Assembly (NCBI RefSeq): GCF_004359215.1
Contig: NC_090628.1
Location: 1,150,888 to 1,161,799 of the forward strand
From: Bremia lactucae
Lineage: Eukaryota; Oomycota; Peronosporomycetes; Peronosporales; Peronosporaceae
Length of the DNA stretch: 10,912 bases
Reading direction: 5' to 3'
Below the pieces are notes generated by a model, which did no database searches, was not told where the DNA came from, and saw nothing but the letters and a program-made list of their open reading frames with translations. Of this stretch, positions 1 to 7,187 are shown one piece after another. Made by a program: the position numbers and the translations under genes. The first letter of the stretch is position 1, and the number at the start of each line of letters is the position of its first letter.

Positions 1-223
1 AGATTCACGGCGGAGTTCTGGCAATCCGTGTTCCGATCTCTCGGAACACGGCTGACTATGTCAACATCCGATCACCCAGAAACGGATGGTCAAACAGAAC
101 GCGTAAATCGCGTCCTCGAAGAGATACTTCGAGGTTACGTCCAATCGTATCCGAATTGGAGCGAGTTTTTTCCGATGGTCGAATTCGCCATCAATAATTC
201 GGTGCATGCGTCTACAACGCACA
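1..223 (+). CDS. Ty3/gypsy integrase core, partial (runs off the window start and into the N gap)
   Basis: Frame 1 is open from base 1 to the gap. It encodes the second half of a retroviral-type integrase core, the enzyme that inserts element cDNA into the host genome. Visible landmarks are RFTAEFW near residue 1, which normally follows the second catalytic Asp (just upstream of the window), then HPETDGQTERVNR at about residues 25-37 with the catalytic Glu in QTER (residue 33), then YPNWSEFFPMVEFAINNSVH. This order and spacing are those of gypsy Pol integrases. No stop or frameshift is seen in the 74 visible codons, so this piece is less decayed than the copia fragments downstream. Its position 5' of LTR1 fits the gypsy order (protease, RT, RNase H, integrase, 3' LTR). 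The assignment to gypsy integrase is secure; whether the whole element is intact cannot be judged. Confidence 0.93.
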
Positions 224-323
224 NNNNNNNNNNNNNNNNNNNNNNNNNNNNNNNNNNNNNNNNNNNNNNNNNNNNNNNNNNNNNNNNNNNNNNNNNNNNN
301 NNNNNNNNNNNNNNNNNNNNNNN
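224..323. other. Assembly gap of 100 N
   Basis: There are exactly 100 undetermined bases, a conventional placeholder length, so the true distance is unknown. The first codons after the gap read LRHPR in frame 1. This resembles the short LRHPR-type motif that follows the integrase core in oomycete gypsy elements, so the real gap may be short. That reading is an inference. Confidence 0.95.
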
Positions 324-678
324 TTTCGGGACGACTCGTTTGCGTCATCCCAGGTACAGGGGTCTGTACCTGTTGTAACCTCAACAGTTCTGCCTGTTGG
401 GAGCCTTGCTAAATCAGCAAGACTACCTTTCCTTCATCTCGTCAAGTTCATGTTTTTTGAACTTGGCGATGGTTGAATGGAGGGCATCTCTGTCTAAATT
501 GGACAGCAATGCCAAAATTGCATCGTTTCCTACGGTCGAACTCATTCGTTCAACTGCACTCCTTTCTATATCACTTAGAAAGGAGTAGCTTTCAGGGGAA
601 ACGTGATGCGTATTCCCACTATCATCTAACACGTCCATGTTATATGTGGGAAATGTGGTCCATGGACGGACTACCAGG
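324..678 (+). other. Gypsy 3' internal region, non-coding and dense in stem-loops
   Basis: This stretch lies between the integrase and LTR1. The integrase frame stops at about 376, and no chromodomain or linker like that of the second gypsy element (7150-7552) can be read here, so the end of pol is deleted or scrambled. Instead the DNA is filled with consecutive hairpins: 351-372 (9 bp, loop 4), 380-401, 405-421, 440-468, 483-513, 533-556, 558-586 (11 bp, loop 7), and 614-656 or 632-668. A minus-strand frame of 71 codons (423-638) crosses the same bases. No polypurine tract is obvious before the LTR. Confidence 0.6.
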
Positions 679-1131
679 TGTAACGGGGCTCTACGACTTG
701 TACTGTTTCAGTACAAGTCCACTTCGCACTGCTTCAGTTGCGAGTGGTGCCCTATATTAATTGACGTTCACTGTACGTGCAGAGGAAGACTTATCTTAAG
801 GTAGTTAGCTTAAGAGGGTAGAATGAAACTGTATTAAATATCATTAAGTGTCTCTTGTTCTATCTTTGTAATTGCTAACTTTATTATAATCTAATACGAA
901 ACATGTAAATGAATTCTTATCTCTATCTTATCTGTAACTCTCTCTTTGTTTACTCCTACAGCTGATTAGTCTGCGGAATAAATAGGTATAATGGTCTATG
1001 CCTATTTATGAATAAGAATTCTGAATATTACTAAATAAAGTAATATCCTTCAAACATTATCTACCTTTTAGATAATATATTAATTAACAAACTTTAAGTG
1101 TTAATTTCATGTAACGATACACCCCGTTACA
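679..1131 (+). repeat. LTR1, 3' LTR of the upstream gypsy element (453 bp)
   Basis: The repeat begins TGTAACGGGG and ends CCCCGTTACA, giving 10-bp terminal inverted repeats around the TG...CA ends expected of an LTR. It aligns along its length with 7707-8121. Shared blocks include AAACATGTA, TATAATGGTCTAT, TTATCTACCTTTTAGAT and the last ~40 bases, while the U3-like first half is more diverged. It lies downstream of a same-strand gypsy integrase, so it is read as the 3' LTR. Several hairpins are conserved with LTR2 (978-1009, 1056-1076, and the terminal TGTAACG...CGTTACA). LTR1 and LTR2 differ too much to be the two ends of one recent insertion. Confidence 0.88.
978..1009 (+). other. Conserved LTR stem-loop with ATGGTC loop (LTR1 copy)
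   Basis: Bases 978-990 pair with 997-1009 (13 bp, one T-G pair) around the hexaloop ATGGTC. The LTR2 equivalent at 7972-7995 keeps the identical loop, and two base pairs there have changed on both sides. This argues for selection on an RNA structure, probably in the R/U5 part of the transcript. The R boundary itself is not mapped. Confidence 0.65.
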
Positions 1132-1133
1132 CC

Positions 1134-1210
1134 TTCGTATGTCTGCTGCTGTTACCATCGCCTCACACCAATAGCACTTGTCTAGGGTCACTGTCCTTGA
1201 GCGGGAGTTC
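1134..1210. repeat. Left arm of a 77-bp inverted duplication of copia integrase sequence
   Basis: The reverse complement matches 2574-2650 at 74 of 77 positions. Both arms encode the same integrase peptide (KCYWCEAMV). The arm starts 3 bases after the end of LTR1. Confidence 0.92.
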
Positions 1211-1246
1211 AATTTTATTTATTCGCTTAGTTGTGCCATTTGCTGA

Positions 1247-1351
1247 AGATTGCACGGCTCGGAAAACTCTTGCTTGATTCCGTGCTGTTCACAGATCGAA
1301 TTCATTTGAACAGCACGGAATCAAGCAAGAGTTTTCCGAGCCGTGCAATCT
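1247..1351. repeat. Perfect 45-bp inverted repeat (hairpin) inside copia A integrase
   Basis: Bases 1247-1291 are the exact reverse complement of 1307-1351, with a 15-base spacer. On the minus strand the second arm carries the expected integrase sequence (QHGIKQEF then QQ). The first arm is an inverted copy inserted just after the EYRN codons, so it is the added piece. Confidence 0.96.
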
Positions 1352-1740
1352 AACGTTTCGATATTCGCCTCTATTGTCACTTCGCAGGACATTAACTTTC
1401 GCTTCTGGCATCGTCTGGACATTCTTGCTGAATTTCGTGAATGCTTCCGGCACTTCGCTCTTGACCCACATAGGATATACATGGACGTAGCGACTTTTCA
1501 CCATTATAAAAATCACGATGTACCTAAGATCCGGATAACGAAGGAAGGGTAATTGGACCAAGAACGTTCGAGCATACGACGCTATCTGAGCGCATACTCT
1601 TCCTCTCTTCCAGCGTCACCTCGCTTGTATCAAAAGTCTTCTTGACTTGTTTGGCTGTCACACAACTTTTGCAAACACCTTCCACCTCAACCTTGTCATG
1701 GTTAATACGGCCGTCCTTAATCACTATATTTACTGTTCGA

Positions 1741-1777
1741 TGCGAGGCATCGACGACTGAGTCGTCGATGCCTCACA
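1741..1777. repeat. Near-perfect palindrome inside copia A
   Basis: GAGGCATCGACGACT (1744-1758) is followed by one base and its exact reverse complement (1760-1774). Two more pairs follow beyond one mismatch. It lies between the protease and pre-integrase remnants on the minus strand. Confidence 0.9.
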
Positions 1778-2573
1778 CTAGATTTTCTGAAGCAGCGTGG
1801 CATTCTTCTTCGGCGTCCGTTTTGAGATCTAACAGCATGCCTCTCTTCGATCCTGTCGCCACTGTCTTGCTTCCTGACTTCACGACACATTTATCTGTGT
1901 TCATTTCAATACTTAATGCCACGTGCAGTTGCCGCTGCTACCGAAAACATATTTATTCAGACCCACGATATGCAGTGTCCTCTCCAGAGTTGCATTATTC
2001 CAAGAGCTTCCCGACCAAACGCGCAGTGCAACTGTTCCACGACCGAGATTTTTTTTGCGCTCTTCCTTGCGCTCAAAATATTCTGAAATTTTTCTAACGC
2101 GATGTTTTCCACAGAGTCTTTACGGTTGTTCTAGATGTGGGTCAAAGCCCCGCTTTCGATAATCCACGCGCCGCTTGCTGGTTATTCAGCCGCATGAAAT
2201 GCAACGTTTACCTGATCTTCGTCACTCGGTGACCCACGCTTCTTAGATCGGCAGTATCTCGCGATGTGGCCCGCCTTGCCACAGTTAAAGCACGTCCTAG
2301 ACGCTGCCTTTACTCTACTCCCAAGCTGCTTCCATAGCGGCTTCTTCGCATTCTTACTCTTGGCCAGCAGCGCCGTTGTTTTTTCAATACCCAGCGACAC
2401 CTTCTGACGCACTTCTTCGGCGAACTGCTTGCACACCAGATCCTTAAATTTGAACGACTTAATTGACATTCGAAATGCCTGGGCAAGGCTGGGCAAATTC
2501 CGAAAAATAGCCGCACAGGCATCTTCTTCACTTGGTCCACAGTCTGCGCTCTTCATTTCTAAAATGAAAATTA

Positions 2574-2650
2574 GAACTCCCGCTCAAGGACAGTGACCCG
2601 AGACAAGTGCTATTGGTGTGAGGCGATGGTGAAAGCAGCAGACATACGAA
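2574..2650. repeat. Right arm of the 77-bp inverted duplication
   Basis: This is the partner of 1134-1210 (3 mismatches). Here the coding sequence continues into the rest of the integrase, whereas the left arm stops at LTR1. Confidence 0.92.
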
Positions 2651-4195
2651 TGGGACCGCTGTATTCGTCAAACAAATGTTCATGTCCTTTTTCAGCTGGT
2701 ATTCAAGCGGAGAACGACATGCGTGTATTTGGCACCGTGTCTAATGCACGTCTTGCCATAGAAAGGCGAAAGAAGCTGGATGATTTTGGGACTAACTGCT
2801 ATCATCTAGGATACGCAAAATGACAGAAGGCATACAGACTCATTAACGCAACTGATCGCTCAATCGTCATATCACGAAGTGTGACTTTGACGAGAGCCTA
2901 GCAAGCAAACAAAGACAAGCGGTACCTGGATCATCTTGGACGTAATTGACAACTTGGTAATTGATAATGCAAATGTCCAAGCACCACCGGCAATGCAATG
3001 GACCCCCAAACGCCACCTTTTCGGCCAACCTCGACAACTGGAAGGCACGATGAGCCAACAGGATGTGTTCCCACGCGAGCATCTAGCACTTCTGGTAGGG
3101 ATTGACACGAAGAGTAGATGGTGCGTCCGGTGCGCAAGAAACGGGGTGTCGTTCGCTATGAACAAAAGATTTAAAAACATCCTCGAGAATTGCTCAACTT
3201 GGACGATTTTGAGGGCGAGTTCGGCTCGCTTTGCTGCCTCAACACCGAAGAGAATGATGGGGAGAAAGCAACGTCATAAAGTGAGGTGATAACGATCAAA
3301 TACAAGAACCAGTGACTTGAAGCAATGGAGAGCGAAATGAAGTCACTTCGTGATCACAAGACGTGAAAGCTAACGAATATGCCTCAAGGAAAGAAGGCGA
3401 TTGTGTGCAAATGGGCTTTCTATTTATAGCGCGACCCGAGCGGAGCAATAATCAAGTTGAAGGCGCGACTTGTTGCTAAAGGATTTAAACAGCGACTTGG
3501 CATTGACTATGGAGACACGTTTGCTTCAGTGGCTCGAAAAAAGTCGTTACACGCTGCACTAGCGATAGCGGCAGCAGAAAATCTTGAAGCGAAGAATATT
3601 GAGATGACACAGCTTTCTTCTACGGCGAAGTGGAAGAAGCGATATGCATGGATCAGCCGGAAGGTTTGAAAAGACTCGGCTGTCGATATAAGAAGTCTCT
3701 GCTTGGAAAAGCTCTTTATGGAGCTAAGCAAGCCGCGCGGCAATGGAACAACAAACTAAATCAACACCTAGAAAGCCAAGGTTTTGATCGCTCCGCCGCA
3801 GACCTATGCGTCTACGTTCGAAAGTCAGCAGAGGAATACACATATATGTCAACGATTTGATGCTCTTCAGCAGAAAGAAGCAGCACATTGAAGCGATCAA
3901 GGGCGCAGTACAAGATTGATTTTAGTATTAAGGAGCTTGGCGAGCTAAAATACTGCTTGGGGGTTGAGATACATCGCAGCCGGAGCAACAAGAAAATCAA
4001 GATTGACCAGCGTGCATATATCAAGCGACTTGCAGACGTATAGCTATTTCTCTAAAGAGTGCATTCGAGAAAACGCCGGCAAGCGATTTCAAGCATAAAA
4101 TACTGTAAAGATGTACATACTCTAGCGGATGGTAATCTAAGACTTGTCAAGCCAATATAGGAGGAAGATTTTTTATCAAAGTTCCCCTATCAAGA
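2574..4195 (+). pseudogene. Copia element B: integrase C-terminus, linker and reverse transcriptase, broken
   Basis: The integrase C-terminal part (2593-2880) reads DKCYWCEAMVKAADIR, SSNKCS, MRVFG and KKLDD, then LGYAK and a stop; SIVISRSVT follows in frame. A degenerate linker (2880-3290) leads to the Ty1/copia reverse transcriptase: AMESEMKSLRDHKT, GKKAIVCKWAF, KARLVAKGFKQRLGIDYGDTF (from 3457), then after a frameshift AFFYGEVEEAI, ALYGAKQAARQWN, and the catalytic box at about 3845-3860 reading YVND instead of YVDD. Next come LMLFSRKKQHIEAIKG, LGELKYCLGVEIHR and FPYQE (about 4180-4195), which marks the start of the RNase H region. RNase H itself is absent because the sequence switches to copia C. 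At least two conserved Trp codons are TGA. It is non-functional; the family call is secure. Confidence 0.9.
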
Positions 4196-4736
4196 GCGGG
4201 TGAGATAATTAAAAACGGTCGAATTAGCGGTACTACCCGTGAGGCAGAAGGTGTGTGCAAGGTGTATGAAACAGCCTTGCAAGTCAGGACTACCTTTCAC
4301 GCAAATGAGGCAGATCTGAAAGCTAGGGTGAGTCCGCGCTCGGTAAGTATCGTGTGCTTTGATTTCATTTGGACCGATCAGTCCTGCATCGAAGTCCGGT
4401 TTCATGTATATCATGACATATATAATTATAAAGTATCGCTTTGTCACGACTTATCCCATGCACACGAAGAGCAAAATGCTGGAAGCATTTTTTTAATTTT
4501 CAAGGAAGTGGAAATTACCGTAATCACGAAAACAAGGTGCTGCGGAGGGACAATGGTGGTGAATATCGGAACAGCATGGAAGCCTCTGTTGCTGACGCGA
4601 AATCAAGCAGGAATATACCGTTGCATATAATCCACAGCAAAATGGCATGTCGTAGCGTATAAACAGGGCCCTGGTCGAGATGACAAGATGAATGCTTAAT
4701 AATGTGTACCAAGGAGTAATGAAAAAGTTTATACAA
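4190..4736 (+). pseudogene. Copia element C: GAG-pre-integrase and integrase core, broken
   Basis: Directly after the RT tail of B the frame reads EIIKNGRISGTTREAEGVC, then TTFHANEADLKAR. This is the copia pre-integrase segment that normally precedes integrase. The first integrase Asp box is IVCFD. In a shifted frame SPASKSGF, MTYIIIKYRFVTTYPMH and KSKMLEAFF follow. A second shift gives VLRRDNGGEYRNSMEA (about 4540-4580) with the second catalytic Asp. The last part reads EYTVAYNPQQNG, a stop where the catalytic Glu region should be, and INRALVEMTR. The remnant ends where the SINE begins. The piece is related to A and D but is a separate copy. It has at least two frameshifts and several stops and is non-functional. 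Confidence 0.85.
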
Positions 4737-4945
4737 CTTATAACCACATTATAACTCAGTCGGTAAGATGTGACAGCACTAACCGAGAGGTTGCGGGTGT
4801 CAGTTTCACCAACGTCCGGAAGTTTGAGTCAATAAGAAACTGATGTTTTGGGTTCATCAGCGCTATCCTGCCAGATAGTGACGAAACCCATTCTTGGGCT
4901 GTGACTAACAATATGAGGAAAGTACTGTGATTACAAACTATTGGT
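4737..4945 (+). mobile_element. tRNA-headed SINE, copy 1
   Basis: SINEs are short non-coding retroelements transcribed by RNA polymerase III and mobilised by the machinery of other elements. The head contains TAACTCAGTCGG (4752-4763), close to a tRNA A-box (TRGCNNAGTNGG). About 35 bases on, GGTG TCAGTTT CACC (4796-4810) has the 4-bp stem and 7-base loop geometry of a T-arm and a degenerate B-box. The body aligns with 6732-6953 on the other strand: TTCATCAGCGC...ATCCT.CCAGATAGT.ACG (4853-4883) matches 28 of 31 bases. The 5' edge is set by the start of similarity (CTTATAACC versus CTTGTAATC). The 3' edge is uncertain, and no clear target duplication or poly-A tail is seen. tRNA-related SINEs are known in Phytophthora; identity with a named family was not tested. 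Confidence 0.78.
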
Positions 4946-5065
4946 TGATATCACGAATAACCAGCAACATTTCGTAGGAATGCATGGACGTGAGATCAAC
5001 TCCCTTATAGATCTAACACACACCCTCAATATACTCATTTTTTCTTTTACAGTGTTGGCCACAAG
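4946..5065. other. No recognised feature between SINE copy 1 and copia D
   Basis: This is AT-rich sequence with no motif I can assign. It could be the worn 3' end of copia D (minus strand), but its translation no longer resembles the linker of a copia polyprotein. Confidence 0.5.
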
Positions 5066-6586
5066 GAACATCACACAAGCATATGCCTTTGTTATCAAGT
5101 GTCAACGTCTACAAATTCTCTTCATCTTCAATGATGTCTATCATTTGCTCGGCTTTCTTTTTCATTTACTTCGAGATGGGGTGCGCAGCAAATGTCACGC
5201 TTCTTAAAATCATAATCGAATTTTCATCTGCGTTCAATTGTTGGTACGCCTTGTGATCCTTTGCGCAGCCAAGAAATAACACTTCACGCCCGAATCGTCC
5301 AGCTTCTTTCGCTTCTTCTTTGTTACGTGCACGTAATTACGGACCAAATACGCGCATATGATCGATACGCGGCTTTAGCTTGAGCACTAATTCGCACGGA
5401 CTTGACTTCTTGTTCGACGATTTCAGGAACACATTCCGAATGTCTGCCGCTGCCGATAACGCTTCGCATCAGTAAAACTTGTCGAGACCGCTGTACTTAA
5501 GCATGCACCGCGTCATCTCCACCAGAATTCAATTCATGCGCTCTGCCATGCCATTCTGCTTAGGATTGAACGGAACCGTGAACTCTTGCTTGATAAACTT
5601 ATCCTTGCAGAAGCTATACATTAGCGCATTTCGGTACTCGCTACCATTGCCACTCTATTCTCACAACGGGTCAACCGTCACGTACCGGCTCTTCATCATG
5701 ATGAAGCACATAATGCACGTAAAACATAATACAAATGCTAAGTGAAAAATTTAAGCACGTCAGAGCACACGATACTGTCAAAACGCGCACTTGCCCGAGT
5801 TCGTTATCTTCCTCGTTTGCCTTAAATGACTTGCGCACTTGCTTGGACGTCGCGCATACGCCACACACGACGCCAGTTTCATTTCCGCGCCCTTGATTTT
5901 CCGTCTTGGATGATAGCATTTACTGTTCCGTACAATGCGTGACCCAGAATTCTGTGCCATAGATCGCTCTCGTACTCGGTACGTGGCATTCGGCACCAAC
6001 CTCAACGTTGAGGATATCTAAAAGCCCTGCTTTCTTCCACTGGCAACCGGCGTCCCCCTTCGCTTCACACTCACTCGTTGCCCGTGATCTCTACTGCGCT
6101 GCTGCAGCAGAAATCGATCTTCACCCATGGAGAGTGTTTTCGAGGTGAGCGTTGATCCATGCATGCCCGGTCCAAACGCGCAGCTTCACATCACTCTTCG
6201 CGCTTGATATACTGCGCGCCTGACACACTTCCTCGTACTCCTCAAAACCGTCCCGGTTCTTGCACATGTGTGCATGCAGATGCGCCACTGCCCATAACCG
6301 AGCAGCCGCTGACGGACCCTTCGCTAGCGTAGAATGTGACATTGGAATGATCCTGTCACGCTTACCGTGCTTTGTTTGGTCCACGGCTTGAAATGCGATT
6401 TATAGCACAGTGGCCGCCCTTGCCACACTTGAAACACGCTCCTGACGATCTTCTAGCACGACGTTCACCAAGGACCGCCTCCTATAGCCCCTTAGACATC
6501 ATGTGCATCTTCATCTTGAAGCTGCACAGGGCGTAGCTGGAACCATCAAGGATCATCCTTGAAACTAGAATCGCTGTTTGGGCTCA
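5066..6586 (-). pseudogene. Copia element D: broken Gag-protease-integrase
   Basis: On the minus strand Gag starts MSPNSDSSF at 6586, with CSFKMKMHMMSKGL and a TAG where Trp is expected. An internal deletion then joins directly to the zinc knuckle CFKCGKGGHCAINR (about 6440-6395), where the last Cys of CCHC is Arg. The protease active site reads VMGSGA (Asp to Gly), followed by HMCKNRDGFEEYEEVC and ISSAKSDVKLRV (about 6300-6150). Next come LNVEVGAECHV (about 6000), pre-integrase YGTVNAII and VCATSKQVRKSFKANE (about 5850-5800), an IVCSD box in a shifted frame, FNPKQNGMAERMN (about 5560-5525) with the catalytic Glu kept, then a FYxCEAL box where TGA replaces the Trp seen in A and B, SSNKKSS, HMRVFG, and a tail fading near 5066. 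RT and RNase H are absent. The order and family are clear; it is non-functional. Confidence 0.87.
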
Positions 6587-6731
6587 TGATATATAAAGGT
6601 TGCGCGCTTAAAGCTTAAAGGAAATGGCTTAAGGCCAAAATTGTAAACCTTGAGTGAGTATATTGGTTAATTTAGTTATTTGAGAGTGAATCGATATCGT
6701 GTCCTTCCATTTCTATAAACTTTGCTGGCCA
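6587..6731. other. Presumed leader of copia D, nothing specific seen
   Basis: These bases lie upstream of the Gag start on the minus strand, where a 5' untranslated leader or LTR would be expected. They are AT-rich. I cannot identify LTR ends or a primer-binding site, and SINE copy 2 cuts the sequence off. Confidence 0.45.
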
Positions 6732-6953
6732 TTTTTTTCTGTTAACTATTAACTTGCAAACACGTCACTTTCCTTCTGATGCGTGTCACAGCAACAAAAC
6801 CGGGAGACGTTACTATCTGGTAGGATTGCGCTGATGAAACCTAAACATTAGTTTTTATAGGCTTTAAGCTCACATACATTGACGGAGAAAAGACCGGGAC
6901 CTCTCATTAGTGCTGCCATATCTTACCGACTGATCGACAATGTGATTACAAGC
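6732..6953 (-). mobile_element. tRNA-headed SINE, copy 2 (reverse orientation)
   Basis: The minus strand repeats the layout of 4737-4945. The head GCTTGTAATCACATTG leads into TCAGTCGGTAAGAT and GCAGCACTAATGAGAGGT; the body TTCATCAGCGCAATCC and CCAGATAGTAACG maps to plus-strand 6808-6838; and GTGACACG, AGGAAAGT and GTTAATAGTTAAC follow. It ends in seven A residues (plus-strand T run at 6732-6738), as expected for a SINE tail. The B-box half of the head is worn out. The two copies differ mainly in the middle of the unit, so they are old and independent insertions. No target duplication is visible. Confidence 0.77.
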
Positions 6954-6954
6954 T

Positions 6955-7187
6955 CTTCTAACATTTTCTCTACTCGCGTTTTTAATGTCGGTAAAAGTTC
7001 TTTATTAATTATGCATGTAAATTTTCCGTTCTTACGTGTGCACATAAATATCACTTGAGTTGTGACTTTACCTTCAACAGCACTTAGCTGCAGCATCAAT
7101 GTCGCGAAATCATTGCGACGGGCTTTAATCACCCGTTTGTTTGCTTGGCGATTGCAAATTTCGCTCGGCCATCCGACCGATCAGCGC
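6955..7187 (-). CDS. Unassigned open frame of about 78 codons
   Basis: From about 7187 the minus strand is open with no ATG at the start; the frame continues past 6955 into the SINE and stops at 6923. The central part (about 7132-6957) is mixed charged and hydrophobic: RNDFATLMLQL, VEGKVTTQVIFMCTRKNGKF, then ELLPTLKTRVEKMLEEL, which looks like a C-terminal helix. I recognise no family. The right end overlaps the gypsy linker on the other strand (7150-7187), so that part is probably a shadow. It may be a fragment of a host or transposon gene cut by SINE copy 2, or simply a chance frame. Low confidence. Confidence 0.25.

Larger units (their letters stand above)
1134..2565 (-). pseudogene. Copia element A: broken Gag-protease-integrase
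   Basis: Read on the minus strand, the Ty1/copia order is clear. Gag C-terminus (2556 to 2182): EEDACAAIFRNLPSL and an intact CCHC zinc knuckle, CFNCGKAGHIARYC. A stop at 2182 is followed by the protease (about 2170-1780). Its active site reads WIIESGALTH, so the usual DSG is ESG, and a downstream VATGSKRGMLL stretch is also typical. GAG-pre-integrase follows at about 1730-1625 (INHDKVEVEGVCKSCVTAK). The integrase core (1620 to 1134) has VVCSNVLGP, where the first catalytic Asp is Asn, then RSDNRGEYRN. A 45-bp palindrome at 1247-1351 interrupts it, and a shifted QQNG motif follows. RT and RNase H are missing, and LTR1 of the gypsy element cuts off the integrase end. Stops and frameshifts make it non-functional. 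The family call is secure. Confidence 0.88.

Noticed and set aside
1642..2097. A 151-codon plus-strand gene
   Set aside because: It runs antisense to recognisable copia pre-integrase and protease sequence; its composition follows from the opposite strand.
2872..3289. Plus- and minus-strand genes of 71-117 codons in the copia B linker
   Set aside because: They overlap each other and a degenerate copia linker on the plus strand; no motif supports an independent gene.
4744..4815. A functional tRNA gene
   Set aside because: The A-box and a T-arm-like stem are present, but the acceptor and anticodon stems do not form, and the sequence continues into a body repeated at 6732-6953. It is a SINE head.
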